A stretch of 64,000 nucleotides of DNA, taken from the NCBI RefSeq assembly GCF_035917235.1, contig NZ_CP108423.1:2855001-2919000 (forward strand). The letters run 5' to 3'. The notes under the pieces were generated by a model. It saw only the letters and a program-made list of their open reading frames with translations. It ran no database searches and had not been told where the DNA came from. The number at the start of each line of letters is the position of its first letter. Within the stretch, counting starts at the first letter, position 1. This stretch comes from Streptomyces sp. NBC_01294. Its GTDB lineage: Bacteria; Actinomycetota; Actinomycetes; Streptomycetales; Streptomycetaceae. The position numbers were made by a program, and so were the translations under genes. Below, piece after piece: positions 25,385 through 34,414 of the stretch.

Positions 25385-26410
25385 TCAGCGCAGCTTGGGG
25401 TCGAGGGCGTCGCGCACCGCGTCGCCGAGCATGATGAAGGCGAGCACGGTCAGGCTCAGCGCGCCCGCCGGCCAGAGCAGCATGTGCGGGGCGTTGCGGA
25501 TCTGCGAGGCCGCGTTGGAGATGTCGATGCCCCAGGAGACGGTGGGCGGGCGCAGGCCGACGCCGAGGAACGACAGGGTGGCCTCCAGGGAGATGTAGGT
25601 GCCGAGCGCGATCGTGGCGACCACGATGACGGGGGCGACGGCGTTGGGCGCCACGTGCCGCAGCAGCATCCGGCCGTTGCCGGCGCCCAGGGCCCGGGCG
25701 GCGTGGACGTAGTCGTTCTGTTTGGCGGTGATCACCGAACCGCGGGCGATGCGGGAGATCTGCGGCCAGCCCAGGAGCACGATGAAGCCGACCACCGGCC
25801 AGACGGTGGTGCTGGTGACGACGGACAGGAAGACCAGGCCGCCGAGGACCACCGGGATGCCGAAGAAGATGTCGGCGACCCGGGAGAGCAGCGCGTCGCC
25901 CCAGCTGCCGAAGAAGCCGGCGAGCCCGCCGAGCGCGGAGCCGAGCAGGGCGGCGCCGAGGGTGGCGCAGATGCCCACGGTGATGGAGGCGCGGGCGCCG
26001 TAGACGGTACGGGTGTACACGTCGCAGCCCTGCGTGTCGTAGCCGAAGGGATGGCCGGGGGAAGAGCCCTGCTGCGATTTGGACAGGTCGCACTGCAGGG
26101 GGTCGCCGCTCGCGATGAGCTGGGGCCAGATCGAGATGACGATCAGGAAGAGGATCATCAGCGAGGAGATGACGAAGACCGGGTTGCGGCGCAGCTGGTG
26201 CCAGGCGTCGGACCACAGCGAGCGCGCCTTCTCCCCCGGGCCGGCGCCGCCGGCCGGGCCCCGGGTCTTCTCGACGCCCTCCAGGCTCTCGGCCTCGTCC
26301 AGGGCGAGATCCATCGGTCCGCCCTGGCCGGTGGGAGAGATCGCCTCGCGCGGGCGCGGGCCGACGGGGTCGTAGCCGCCGGGGCCTTCGGGGCGCTCGG
26401 GATCAGGCAT
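25385..26410 (-). CDS. Peptide ABC importer permease, DppC type (importer 1)
   Basis: 341 residues. A longer Pro/Gly-rich cytosolic N-terminus (about 1-70) precedes the first helix (PVFVISSLMILFLIVISIWPQLI). An OppC-N type extracellular segment with a QGCDVYTRTVYGARAS block follows, then the five-helix permease domain. The EAA coupling motif is DYVHAARALGAGNGRMLLRHVAPN. It pairs with the DppB-type permease, overlapping it by 8 bases, and hands peptides from the binding lipoprotein through the membrane. The N-terminal extension is longer than in the importer 2 copy. Confidence 0.92.
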   Translation of the reverse strand: MPDPERPEGPGGYDPVGPRPREAISPTGQGGPMDLALDEAESLEGVEKTRGPAGGAGPGEKARSLWSDAWHQLRRNPVFVISSLMILFLIVISIWPQLIASGDPLQCDLSKSQQGSSPGHPFGYDTQGCDVYTRTVYGARASITVGICATLGAALLGSALGGLAGFFGSWGDALLSRVADIFFGIPVVLGGLVFLSVVTSTTVWPVVGFIVLLGWPQISRIARGSVITAKQNDYVHAARALGAGNGRMLLRHVAPNAVAPVIVVATIALGTYISLEATLSFLGVGLRPPTVSWGIDISNAASQIRNAPHMLLWPAGALSLTVLAFIMLGDAVRDALDPKLR

Positions 26411-27326
26411 AACGGATCCTCGGGTCCAGGACCGCGTAGAGCAGGTCGACGAGCAGGTTCGCCAGCAGGAAGACGATGACGAGGATCGTCACGAAGCCGA
26501 CGACCGTGGGCGAGTTGTTGCGCAGGATGCCCTGGTAGAGCTGGTAGCCGACGCCGTGGATGTTGAAGATCCGTTCGGTGACGATGGCGCCGCCCATCAG
26601 CGCGCCGATGTCGGTGCCGATGAAGGTGACCACCGGGATCAGCGAGTTGCGCAGCAGGTGGCGGGTGACGACGCGGCGGCGGGGCAGGCCCTTGGCGACG
26701 GCGGTGCGCACGTAGTCGGCCTTGACGTTCTCGGCGATGGAGGTGCGCGAGAGGCGGGTGACGTAGGCGAGGGAGACCAGCGCGAGCACGATGCCGGGCA
26801 GGATCAGCTCGCTGAAGGGGGCGTCCGGGGAGACGGTGGGACGTACCCAGCCCCATTTGACGCCGAAGAGGTACTGGAGCAGATAGCCCGTCACGAAGGT
26901 GGGCACCGAGATGACCACGAGCGTCATCACCAGGACGGAGGTGTCGACGGACTTGCCGCGGCGCAGGCCGCTGATCACGCCGAGGGTGATGCCGACGACG
27001 ACCTCGATGACGATCGCGACGATGGTCAGGCGCAGGGTGACGGGGAAGGCACTGGCCATCAGCTCGGTGACCGACTGTCCGTTGAAGGCCGTGCCGAAGT
27101 CGCCCTGGAAGATCTGGCCCATGTAGTGGAGGTACTGCTTCCACAGGGGCTGGTCGAGGTAGAGGTCCTTGCGGATGCGGGCGGCGGTGGCGGGGTCGGG
27201 GGCCTTGTCGCCGAAGAGGGCCGCGACCGGGTCACCGAGCGCGTACACCATGAAGAAGATCAGGAAGGTGCTGCCGATGAACACCGGGATCATCTGGAGC
27301 AGCCGCCGGATCACATAACGTCCCAT
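26403..27326 (-). CDS. Peptide ABC importer permease, DppB type (importer 1)
   Basis: 307 residues from MGRYVIRRLLQMIPV. The ATG at 27338 is also possible, but only the one at 27326 has a GGAG at good spacing. Six membrane helices, with the typical first helix, PVTLRLTIVAIVIEVVVGITLG, and the EAA loop (ADYVRTAVAKGLPRRRVVTRHLLRNSLIPV, in parts). The gene is 86 bases downstream of the binding-protein gene across a GC-rich hairpin. The very long frame running into the lipoprotein gene is a shadow. Confidence 0.92.
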   Translation of the reverse strand: MGRYVIRRLLQMIPVFIGSTFLIFFMVYALGDPVAALFGDKAPDPATAARIRKDLYLDQPLWKQYLHYMGQIFQGDFGTAFNGQSVTELMASAFPVTLRLTIVAIVIEVVVGITLGVISGLRRGKSVDTSVLVMTLVVISVPTFVTGYLLQYLFGVKWGWVRPTVSPDAPFSELILPGIVLALVSLAYVTRLSRTSIAENVKADYVRTAVAKGLPRRRVVTRHLLRNSLIPVVTFIGTDIGALMGGAIVTERIFNIHGVGYQLYQGILRNNSPTVVGFVTILVIVFLLANLLVDLLYAVLDPRIRYA

Positions 27327-27372
27327 GGAGTGCTCCATGCCTGTCGAGGGGCGCGCGTCGAGGGGGCGCGGC

Positions 27373-27397
27373 GGGCCCCGCGCGGGGCGTGGGGCCC
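27373..27397 (-). promoter_or_regulatory. Intercistronic hairpin between binding-protein and permease genes (importer 1)
   Basis: A perfect 7-bp GC stem (27373-27379 and 27391-27397) with an 11-base loop, between the lipoprotein gene and the first permease gene. Such hairpins often stabilise the upstream mRNA segment or cause partial termination, giving more binding protein than permease. Importer 2 has a hairpin at the same place. Confidence 0.55.
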
Positions 27398-27412
27398 GGA
27401 TCCGGGAGTGGG

Positions 27413-29044
27413 TCAGAGGACCCTGATCTGGTCGTAGACCGGAACGCTGAACTGGTTGAGCGCCACGTCCGAGATCCGCTCGGAGTAGCCGGCGCTGCCG
27501 TTCTGGTACCAGAGCGGGATCGACGGCATCTGCTCGGCGAGGATCTTCTCCGCTTCCTGGAAGGTCGCGGTCGCCTTGGCCGTGTCGCTGTCCCGGTTCG
27601 CCTCGTCGACGAGGCGGTCGAAGTCCGGGTTGCTGAACTTCCCGTAGTTGGAGGAGGCCCCGGTGTAGTAGAGCGGCTCCAGGAAGTTCTGGATCAGCGG
27701 GTAGTCGGCCTGCCAGCCGGAGCGGAACGGGCCGGTCAGCTTGTAGCTGCTCTGCTGGTTCCGGAAGTCGGCGAAGGTGCCGATCGGGTTGACCGTGCAG
27801 ACCGGTCCCTCGCTCAGCGCGTTGTTGACGCTGTTGCAGACGGCGTCCATCCAGTCGCGGTGCGAACCGGTGTCCACGTTGGAGGTCAGCGTGACCTTGC
27901 CGCCGGGCAGTCCGCCGCCCTCCTGGATGAGCTTCTTGGCCTCGGCCGGGTCGTAGACGCAGGCGTCGCCGCAGAGGGTCTCCGAGAAGCCGCCCTTCTC
28001 GCCGAGGGCCGGCGAGGTCCAGTCCTTGGCGGGGGTGCGGGTCTCCCGGAAGATCTGCTTGGTGATCTCGTCGCGGTTGATCGCCCGTGAGATGCCCAGC
28101 CGGACCTTCTCCATGCCGGCCTTGCTCCACTGCGGGTCGTACAGCGGGAAGGTGAGGGTCTGGATGATGAGGGCGGGCTGGTTGATGTACCGGTCGCCGA
28201 GGTCGTTCTTGACGTTCTTCAGCTGCTGGGCCGGGATGTCGTCGACGAGGTCGAGGTTGCCGGAGATCAGGTCGGTGTAGGCGGTGTTGTTGTCGGTGTA
28301 GACCTTCAGGTCCACGCCGCCGTTCTGCGCCTTGTCCGCTCCGGTGTACCCGTCCCACTTGCGCAGCTGCATGCCGGTGCCCTTGGTGTACGAGTCCACC
28401 AGGTACGGGCCGTTGCCGACGGGCTTGTCCAGCCATGCCGCGTGGTCGGTGAAGAAGGCCTTGGGAAGCGGGGAGAAGGCCTGGTAGCCGAGGGTCACGG
28501 GCCAGGTGGAGAACTTGTCCTTGAGCGCGACGGTGAAGGTCTTGTCGTTCTTGACGACCAGTCCGGACATCGTCTTGGCCTTGGGTTCCCCGGACTTGGG
28601 GTGCACGTCCTCGTAGCCGACGATGTCGGAGAAGAAGGGCGAGTTGTTCTGCTTGTTGCGCACGTCCGCGCCGTAGTTCCAGGCGTCCACGAAGGACGCG
28701 GCGGTGACGGGCTCGTCGTTGCTGAACTTCCAGCCGTCCTTCAGCGTGATGGTGAAGTTCTGGCTGTCGGTCGTCTCGATGTTCTCGGCGAGCATGTTCA
28801 CCGCCTCGCCGGTCTTCGCGTCGTAGCGCTTGAGGCCACGGAAGAGCATGTCGAGGACCTTGCCGCCCTGCACCTCGTTGGTGTTGGCCGGCTCCAGCGG
28901 GTTCTGCGGGTCACCCCACGAGGAGCTGACGATCCCCGCGTCGCCGCGGTCCGCGCCGCTGTCGCTTCCGCCGCCGCAGGCCGTCGCCCCGAGGGCGACG
29001 GCCACCGCACATGCGGCCCACTTGGCGTGGGTGGCTCCGCGCAT
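27413..29044 (-). CDS. Peptide-binding lipoprotein (importer 1)
   Basis: 543 residues. It has a lipoprotein signal peptide with lipobox GATAC and Cys23, followed by a Gly/Ser linker. It is an SBP_bac_5 family protein: NPLEPANTNEVQGGKVLDMLFRGL at the start of the mature domain, the family block FSNDEPVTAASFVDAWNYGAD, PVGNGPYLVDSY, ISRAINRDEI and IPLWYQNGSAGYS near the end. It delivers oligopeptides, or a peptide-like ligand, to the downstream permeases; specificity is not readable. It starts with MRGATHAKW, very like the importer 2 lipoprotein (MRGAKSAKW), again pointing to duplication. The leader holds a short inverted repeat. Confidence 0.93.
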   Translation of the reverse strand: MRGATHAKWAACAVAVALGATACGGGSDSGADRGDAGIVSSSWGDPQNPLEPANTNEVQGGKVLDMLFRGLKRYDAKTGEAVNMLAENIETTDSQNFTITLKDGWKFSNDEPVTAASFVDAWNYGADVRNKQNNSPFFSDIVGYEDVHPKSGEPKAKTMSGLVVKNDKTFTVALKDKFSTWPVTLGYQAFSPLPKAFFTDHAAWLDKPVGNGPYLVDSYTKGTGMQLRKWDGYTGADKAQNGGVDLKVYTDNNTAYTDLISGNLDLVDDIPAQQLKNVKNDLGDRYINQPALIIQTLTFPLYDPQWSKAGMEKVRLGISRAINRDEITKQIFRETRTPAKDWTSPALGEKGGFSETLCGDACVYDPAEAKKLIQEGGGLPGGKVTLTSNVDTGSHRDWMDAVCNSVNNALSEGPVCTVNPIGTFADFRNQQSSYKLTGPFRSGWQADYPLIQNFLEPLYYTGASSNYGKFSNPDFDRLVDEANRDSDTAKATATFQEAEKILAEQMPSIPLWYQNGSAGYSERISDVALNQFSVPVYDQIRVL

Positions 29045-29086
29045 GGAGTGCCTCCTCTTGGTCCCAAGACTCGCTTAGGGGCCAAT

Positions 29087-29105
29087 GTCACCTTATGTGG
29101 GTGAC
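29087..29105. promoter_or_regulatory. Inverted repeat upstream of importer 1
   Basis: GTCACC / GGTGAC arms (29087-29092, 29100-29105) with a 7-base spacer, about 40 bases upstream of the lipoprotein start. Possible operator or leader hairpin; short, so weak evidence. Confidence 0.3.
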
Positions 29106-29151
29106 CACACACGCATGGTTGGACCGATTGCACCCGCGCGTCACGCGCCTG

Positions 29152-30078
29152 TCACTCCTGCGAGTGCAAAGGCAGCTCCCAGCTGTCGACGGCGTAGTGC
29201 AGGCCCATGCCGTGCGCCTCGTAGAGCGCCAGTGCGCCGGTCTCGTTGCGGGTGTCCACGCCGAGGCCCATGGTGTCTCGGCCGCGCGCCGCGTAGGCGG
29301 CGAAGCCGTGGCGCAGCAGGAAGCCGCCGAGGCCGAGGCCGCGCACGTCCTTGCGTACGCCGATGTGGCTGACCCAGCCCATGCTCGTACGGTCGTCCCG
29401 GGTGAGCAGCACGCCCACGTCGCCGTGGCCGGGCAGGCTCGCGATCCACACCAGGGACCAGTCGAGCTTGCGGCCGTCGATGTGGTCGAGCCAGGACTCG
29501 TACGGGCGGTCCACATGGCCGAAGTGCGCGGCGAAGGTCTCCTCGACCAGGGCGTGCGCCCGGTGGCGGTCGGCCTCGTCGTCGCCGCAGTGGCGCAGGG
29601 TGAGCCCGGCGGGCGGGGCCGGGGGCGGGTCGCCTGCCGGGGTCAACGAGCGGGTCATGACCTGGTAGTGGCGGATGGTGCGGTAGCCGCGGCCGGTGAG
29701 GAGGGAGAGGTCGAGGGTGGGCTTCACGTTGAGCTGGAGCCTCAGGACGCCCGGTCCGGCGGTGATCTCGCGGGCCCGTGCCTCCATGTGGTCCAGCAGC
29801 AGGGCGGCGGCCTCCCGGTGGCCTGGCAGCACGTAGTGGTCGCCGTCGACCCGGCCCGGGCCGGAGTCCGCCCAGACGAGGGCGTAGGCCACGAGCCGCC
29901 CGTCTTCGAAGGCGAGCCAGGAGTCGGTGGCCAGGTCGACGTCGGGGGCGTTGAGGTCCGACTCGACGGTGCCCAGGTCGGTCTCCGGACGCCCGATCTC
30001 GATCATGTCGACGGCGTTGAGCAGGGCGCAGATGTCGGCCGCGTCCCCGGGCCCGGCGGGCCGTACGGTGAGGGTCAT
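29152..30078 (-). CDS. Two-domain GNAT acetyltransferase
   Basis: 308 residues from MTLTVRPAGPGDAADICALL. The start codon follows GGAG, and the longer open frame upstream is not conserved. Two GNAT halves are visible: residues 1-150 (with ATDSWLAFEDGRLVAYALVW) and 160-305. The second half carries a clear acetyl-CoA motif (HIGVRKDVRGLGLGGFLLRHGF) and the final NETGALALYEAHGMGLHYAVDSWELPL. Tandem GNAT proteins of this MshD-like layout act on small amines or aminoglycoside-like substrates. The gene sits between two peptide importers, on the same strand. It may modify an imported peptide product, which is speculative. Confidence 0.88.
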   Translation of the reverse strand: MTLTVRPAGPGDAADICALLNAVDMIEIGRPETDLGTVESDLNAPDVDLATDSWLAFEDGRLVAYALVWADSGPGRVDGDHYVLPGHREAAALLLDHMEARAREITAGPGVLRLQLNVKPTLDLSLLTGRGYRTIRHYQVMTRSLTPAGDPPPAPPAGLTLRHCGDDEADRHRAHALVEETFAAHFGHVDRPYESWLDHIDGRKLDWSLVWIASLPGHGDVGVLLTRDDRTSMGWVSHIGVRKDVRGLGLGGFLLRHGFAAYAARGRDTMGLGVDTRNETGALALYEAHGMGLHYAVDSWELPLHSQE

Positions 30079-30140
30079 CCCCTCACTCTCCGATCCTGGC
30101 TCCCCCGGCCGCAACGGATTTCCGCGCGGCCACGCGAAAC

Positions 30141-30178
30141 GGCCGGCCCCCGGTGCCGTGGGGCACCGGGGGCCGGCC
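30141..30178 (-). terminator. Terminator of peptide importer 2 operon
   Basis: A perfect 17-bp GC-rich inverted repeat (30141-30157 and 30162-30178, loop GTGG), 19 bases downstream of the last ATPase gene. It separates this operon from the GNAT gene. Confidence 0.88.
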
Positions 30179-30197
30179 GTCGTGCTCAGCGCGTGGG

Positions 30198-31250
30198 TCA
30201 GACGGCCAGGATGGCCTTCTCCTCCGCGAAGTGGCACGCGGAGCTGTGCGCGGCCAGGGTGTCCTGGCCCTTGAAGCGCTCCGGGATCGCCAGCAGCGGC
30301 TCCTCGGTGGAGCACTTGTCCTGGGCCTTCCAGCAGCGGGTGCGGAAGCGGCAGCCCGACGGCGGGTTGGCCGGGGACGGCACGTCGCCGGTGAGGATGA
30401 TCCGCTCGCGGCCCTCGCGGGCGGCCGGGTCGGGGACCGGGACGGCCGACAGCAGCGCCTGCGTGTACGGGTGCGTGGGGTGCTCGTAGATCTCGGCGTC
30501 GGAGCCGATCTCGGCCATCTTGCCGAGGTACATGACGCCCACGCGGTCCGAGATGTGCCGGACGATCGACAGGTCGTGCGCGATGAAGAGGTAGGACAGG
30601 TTGAACTCGTCCTGGAGCTTCTCCATCAGGTTGATGACCTGCGCCTGCACCGACACGTCGAGCGCGGAGACCGGCTCGTCGCAGATGATGATCTCGGGCT
30701 GCAGGGCCAGGCCGCGGGCGATGCCGATGCGCTGGCGCTGACCGCCGGAGAACTGGTGCGGGTAGCGGTTGATGTACTCCGGGTTCAGGCCCACGACGTC
30801 CAGGAGCTCCTGGACCTTGCGGCGCCGGTCGCCCTTGGGAGCCACCTCGGGGTGGATCTCGAAGGGCTCGCCGATGATGTCGCCGACCGTCATGCGCGGG
30901 TTCAGCGAGGTGTACGGGTCCTGGAACACCATCTGGATGTTGCGGCGCACGGCCTTGAGGGCCTTGCCGGACAGCCGGCTGATGTCCTCGCCCTTGTACA
31001 GGACCTCGCCCGCGGTGGCGCGCTCGAGGTTCATCAGGAGCTTGGCGACCGTGGACTTGCCACAGCCGGACTCGCCGACGATGCCGAGGGTCTCGCCCTG
31101 GTAGAGGTCGAAGGAGATCCCGTCGACCGCCTTGACCGCGCCGACCTGCTTCTTGAACAGGATTCCCTGGGTCAGCGGGAAGTGCTTGACCAGGTTACGG
31201 ACCTGGAGGATCGGCTCGCGCTCGGTGGCGTTCTTGGTGAGCTCAGCCAT
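30198..31250 (-). CDS. Peptide ABC importer ATPase, DppF/OppF type (importer 2)
   Basis: 350 residues from [20 protein letters not shown]; the longer frame upstream is a shadow of the neighbouring ATPase. Walker [52 protein letters not shown] and [13 protein letters not shown]. The middle of the protein is almost identical to the importer 1 counterpart, but it ends in HFAEEKAILAV without the Pro-rich tail. C-terminal cysteines in [15 protein letters not shown]. The start overlaps the DppD-type gene by 8 bases. It is the last gene of the operon, closed by a strong hairpin. Confidence 0.94.
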   Translation of the reverse strand: MAELTKNATEREPILQVRNLVKHFPLTQGILFKKQVGAVKAVDGISFDLYQGETLGIVGESGCGKSTVAKLLMNLERATAGEVLYKGEDISRLSGKALKAVRRNIQMVFQDPYTSLNPRMTVGDIIGEPFEIHPEVAPKGDRRRKVQELLDVVGLNPEYINRYPHQFSGGQRQRIGIARGLALQPEIIICDEPVSALDVSVQAQVINLMEKLQDEFNLSYLFIAHDLSIVRHISDRVGVMYLGKMAEIGSDAEIYEHPTHPYTQALLSAVPVPDPAAREGRERIILTGDVPSPANPPSGCRFRTRCWKAQDKCSTEEPLLAIPERFKGQDTLAAHSSACHFAEEKAILAV

Positions 31251-32334
31251 GGATCTGCTCCTTCCAGAAGTGGCACGCGCTGCCGCGGCCCGGCAGTTCG
31301 GTGCCGTCCTGCTCGGTGACCGGGTGCAGTACCGGAATCTCCGTACGGCAGATGTCCTGCGCCTTGGGGCAGCGGGGGCTGAAGGCGCAGCCCGCGGGGA
31401 TGCGGAGCAGGTTGGGCGGCAGGCCCTTGATCGCGTAGAGCTCCTGGCCCTTCTGGTCCAGGCGCGGGATCGAGTCGAGCAGGCCACGGGTGTACGGGTG
31501 GGACGGGCGCTTGTAGATCTCGTGGACCGGAGCGGTCTCGACGATCCGGCCCGCGTACATGACCGCGATCTTGTCCGCGACGTCGGCGACGACGCCGAGG
31601 TCGTGGGTGATCAGGATCAGGCCCATGTTCATCTCGCGCTGGAGCTCCGCGAGCAGGTCCATGACCTGGGCCTGGACGGTCACGTCGAGCGCCGTGGTGG
31701 GCTCGTCGGCGATGATCAGGTCCGGCTCCAGGGCCAGCGCCATGGCGATCATGATGCGCTGGCGCATGCCGCCGGAGAACTGGTGCGGGTAGTCGCCCAC
31801 GCGCGCCTTGGCGGCGGGGATCTTCACGCGGTCCATGAGCTCGATGGCCTTGGCCTTCGCGTCCTTCTTGGACGCGCCCCGGTGCACCCGGAACATCTCG
31901 CCGAGCTGGTCGCCCACCGAGTAGACCGGGTTCAGGGAGGACAGCGCGTCCTGGAAGATCATCGCCATCTTGTTGCCGCGGAGCTTGCGGCGCTCCTCGT
32001 CGGACATCTTGAGGATGTCCTTGCCGTGGAAGCGCACCTCGCCGCCCGCGATCCGTCCGGGCGGGCTGTCGAGAATGCCCATGATCGCCTGAGCGGTGAC
32101 GGACTTGCCGGAGCCGGACTCGCCGAGCACGGCGAGGGTCTCGCCGGAGCTGACGCTGTAGCTCACGCCGTTGACGGCCTTGGCGACCCCGTCACGGGTC
32201 TTGAACTCGACCTGGAGGTTGTCCACCTCCAGCAGCGGCACGGCGGACCCGCCGCCCGTCTCCGCAACGCTGAGAATCTCCGACGTCGTCACGCCGCCAC
32301 CTTCGTCCTGCTTGCTGATGTTGTCTCGGGGCAT
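31243..32334 (-). CDS. Peptide ABC importer ATPase, DppD/OppD type (importer 2)
   Basis: 363 residues. Walker [60 protein letters not shown], and [26 protein letters not shown]. The C-terminal region has [16 protein letters not shown] non-conserved N-terminal tail of about 32 residues (with [20 protein letters not shown]) is longer than in importer 1; a start at the GTG of VTTSEIL is also possible. It sits 9 bases after the permease gene and forms the ATPase heterodimer with the next gene. Confidence 0.93.
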   Translation of the reverse strand: MPRDNISKQDEGGGVTTSEILSVAETGGGSAVPLLEVDNLQVEFKTRDGVAKAVNGVSYSVSSGETLAVLGESGSGKSVTAQAIMGILDSPPGRIAGGEVRFHGKDILKMSDEERRKLRGNKMAMIFQDALSSLNPVYSVGDQLGEMFRVHRGASKKDAKAKAIELMDRVKIPAAKARVGDYPHQFSGGMRQRIMIAMALALEPDLIIADEPTTALDVTVQAQVMDLLAELQREMNMGLILITHDLGVVADVADKIAVMYAGRIVETAPVHEIYKRPSHPYTRGLLDSIPRLDQKGQELYAIKGLPPNLLRIPAGCAFSPRCPKAQDICRTEIPVLHPVTEQDGTELPGRGSACHFWKEQIHG

Positions 32335-32343
32335 CGGGCGGCC

Positions 32344-33267
32344 CTACCGGAGCTTCGGGTCGAGCGCGTCACGCAGGCCGTCGCCGACGAAGGCGAAGCC
32401 GAGCACGGTGACGACGACGAACAGGCTCGGGTACACCCAGAGGTGGTCCTCGACGCCGATGAAGGCCTGGCCGGCGGCCAGCATGTTGCCCCACTCCGGG
32501 ACGTCGACGGGGACGCCGGCGCCGAGGAAGGAGAGCGCCGCCACGCCGATGATCGTGGTGCCGACGTTGAACGTCGCGTAGACCAGCACGGCGGTCAGCG
32601 AGTTGGGCAGGATGTGCGTGCGGACGACCCGCCAGCCGCTGGCGCCGAGCGCCTTGGCCGCGTGGACGTAGTCCATCTCGCGCACCGACAGGATCGAGCT
32701 GCGCAGGAGCCTGGACACGGTGGCCCAGGAGAAGATCGCCAGCGAGATGATCACCGGGGTGATGCCGCGGCCGGTGACCAGGATGATGACGACGGCACCG
32801 ATCATCAGCGGGAACGCGAGGAAGACGTCCGCGACGCGCATGACCAGGGTGTCGGCGAAGCCGGCGAAGTAACCGGCGATGGCGCCGAGGGCGACACCGA
32901 TCAGCACCGCGAAGAAGATCGAGGCGAGGCCGACGAACATGGCGACGCGGGTGCCGGCTATGAGGCGCGAGAACATGTCGCGGCCCAGGGCGTCGGTACC
33001 CATCCAGTGGGTGCCGTCGGGGTCGGCGAGCGTGTTCTCGAGGTCCTGAGCCGTCGGGTCGAACGGCGCGAGCATGTCGCCGAAGATCGCGGTCAGGAAC
33101 AGCAGGCAGATGATGAAGAGGCCGACGACGGCCAGCTTGTTCTGGACGTAGCGGTGGCGGATCTCGCCCCACTGGCTCAGTTGCTTGGGTGCGGGTTCGG
33201 CCGGGGCCGAAACGGACGACACGGGGTTCTCGTCCCCGATCGCCGGGCTCGTGGCGAGCTCAGACAT
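32344..33267 (-). CDS. Peptide ABC importer permease, DppC type (importer 2)
   Basis: 307 residues. A short cytosolic tail leads to the OppC-N helix (LAVVGLFIICLLFLTAIFGDML), followed by DGTHWMGTDALGRDMFSRLIAGTR, a hallmark of DppC-type permeases, and five further helices. The EAA motif is DYVHAAKALGASGWRVVRTHILPN. It partners the DppB-type gene 23 bases upstream; in importer 1 these two genes overlap by 8 bases instead. It imports oligopeptides bound by the lipoprotein at the start of the operon. Confidence 0.93.
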   Translation of the reverse strand: MSELATSPAIGDENPVSSVSAPAEPAPKQLSQWGEIRHRYVQNKLAVVGLFIICLLFLTAIFGDMLAPFDPTAQDLENTLADPDGTHWMGTDALGRDMFSRLIAGTRVAMFVGLASIFFAVLIGVALGAIAGYFAGFADTLVMRVADVFLAFPLMIGAVVIILVTGRGITPVIISLAIFSWATVSRLLRSSILSVREMDYVHAAKALGASGWRVVRTHILPNSLTAVLVYATFNVGTTIIGVAALSFLGAGVPVDVPEWGNMLAAGQAFIGVEDHLWVYPSLFVVVTVLGFAFVGDGLRDALDPKLR

Positions 33268-33290
33268 GAGGAAATCCTCCTTGGGGGCGG

Positions 33291-34217
33291 TCAGCTGAGG
33301 CGGATACGCGGGTCGAGGGCCGCGTACAGCAGGTCCACGATGAGGCTGAGGACGACGAAGATGGCGACGCTGTAGGTCACGACGCCGATCACGATCGGGT
33401 TGTTCTGCTGCTGAATCGCCTGAACCAGTGCCAGACCGACACCGTCCCAGTTGAAGATCGCCTCAGTGATGAGCGCACCACCGAGGAGTGCACCGAACGA
33501 AATGCCCAGGTAGGTCACCACGGGAATGGACGAGTTGCGCAGCACGTGCTTGAACAGCACGCGACGGCGCGGAAGTCCCTTGGCCACGGCCGTCTTCACG
33601 TAGTCCGCGCGCAGCACCTCGAGCATCGTGCCGCGCGTGAGGCGGGCGACGAAGGCGATGTCGGTGATCGCGAGGGTGACTGCGGGAAGGACCATGCCGA
33701 TGAGCTTGTCGCCGCCCAGCTGCGGGAACCACTGGAGTTCCACCGCGAAGTACTTCATGAGCAGCATGCCGATGACGAAGGTTGGGAATCCGACGGCCAT
33801 CGTCGTAAAAAATGTCGTGGCCATGTCGAGAATGCTGTATCTGTAGAGCGCGGCGATGATGCCCACGCCCATGCCGAACACGGTGACGAGAACGATGGCC
33901 AGCAGGGCCAGCTTCGCCGTGTTCTGAAGCTTGGGGGCGAGGATGTCGGAAACCTCGCGGCGCTGCACGAAGTCCTCGCCGAGGTCTCCGGTCGCAACCT
34001 TCGAGACGTAGTTCACATACTGCTCGGGCAGCGACTTGTCGAGCCCGTAACGCGCCTTGAGTTCCGCGACCACTGCGGGGTCACGTGCCTTGTCGCTGCC
34101 CGCGATCGAACCCACGGGGTCACCGGGGAGTACGAACAGACACGCGAACAGAACCATGGTCGCGCCGATGAGGACTATGACCATCTGCCCGAGGCGACGG
34201 GCGACGTACCTTCCCAT
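33291..34217 (-). CDS. Peptide ABC importer permease, DppB type (importer 2)
   Basis: 308 residues from MGRYVARRLGQMVIVLIG; the open frame extends 141 bases upstream but without conservation. Six helices; CLFVLPGDPVGSIAGSDKARD after helix one, LLAIVLVTVFGMGVGIIAAL, and the EAA loop ADYVKTAVAKGLPRRRVLFKHVLRN. Codon use is slightly less GC-biased around 33780-33850 (a run of A/T-rich codons), but the frame is intact. It is separated from the lipoprotein gene by a 197-base gap holding a strong hairpin. Confidence 0.93.
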   Translation of the reverse strand: MGRYVARRLGQMVIVLIGATMVLFACLFVLPGDPVGSIAGSDKARDPAVVAELKARYGLDKSLPEQYVNYVSKVATGDLGEDFVQRREVSDILAPKLQNTAKLALLAIVLVTVFGMGVGIIAALYRYSILDMATTFFTTMAVGFPTFVIGMLLMKYFAVELQWFPQLGGDKLIGMVLPAVTLAITDIAFVARLTRGTMLEVLRADYVKTAVAKGLPRRRVLFKHVLRNSSIPVVTYLGISFGALLGGALITEAIFNWDGVGLALVQAIQQQNNPIVIGVVTYSVAIFVVLSLIVDLLYAALDPRIRLS

Positions 34218-34346
34218 GTTTTGCCTCTCTACCTGGCCGCTTCTGGGAGCAGCGGCCTCCGACCCAAGGAACGGATCGGCTCTCGGCCTGCGGGGATTGC
34301 CCGCGGATGTGAGGGGTGCCGAAGTAAAAACGGCCTGCCGAGCGGG

Positions 34347-34379
34347 GCCGCGGCCCACCGGTCACCCGGGGGCCGCGGC
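34347..34379 (-). promoter_or_regulatory. Intercistronic hairpin between binding-protein and permease genes (importer 2)
   Basis: A perfect 10-bp stem (34347-34356 and 34370-34379) with a 13-base loop, 36 bases downstream of the lipoprotein stop. A run of five U follows about 16 bases later (34326-34330 on the opposite strand), next to an alternative 5-bp CGGCC/GGCCG stem that shares sequence with the first. It probably reduces expression of the permeases relative to the lipoprotein. Confidence 0.6.
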
Positions 34380-34414
34380 ACGTTCGCTCCTGACGGATAT
34401 ACCGTCCGAACCGA

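Noticed and set aside
26403..28436. Single long frame covering the permease and part of the lipoprotein gene
   Set aside because: The front part is a shadow of the lipoprotein gene; the permease begins at 27326 with a proper Shine-Dalgarno sequence.
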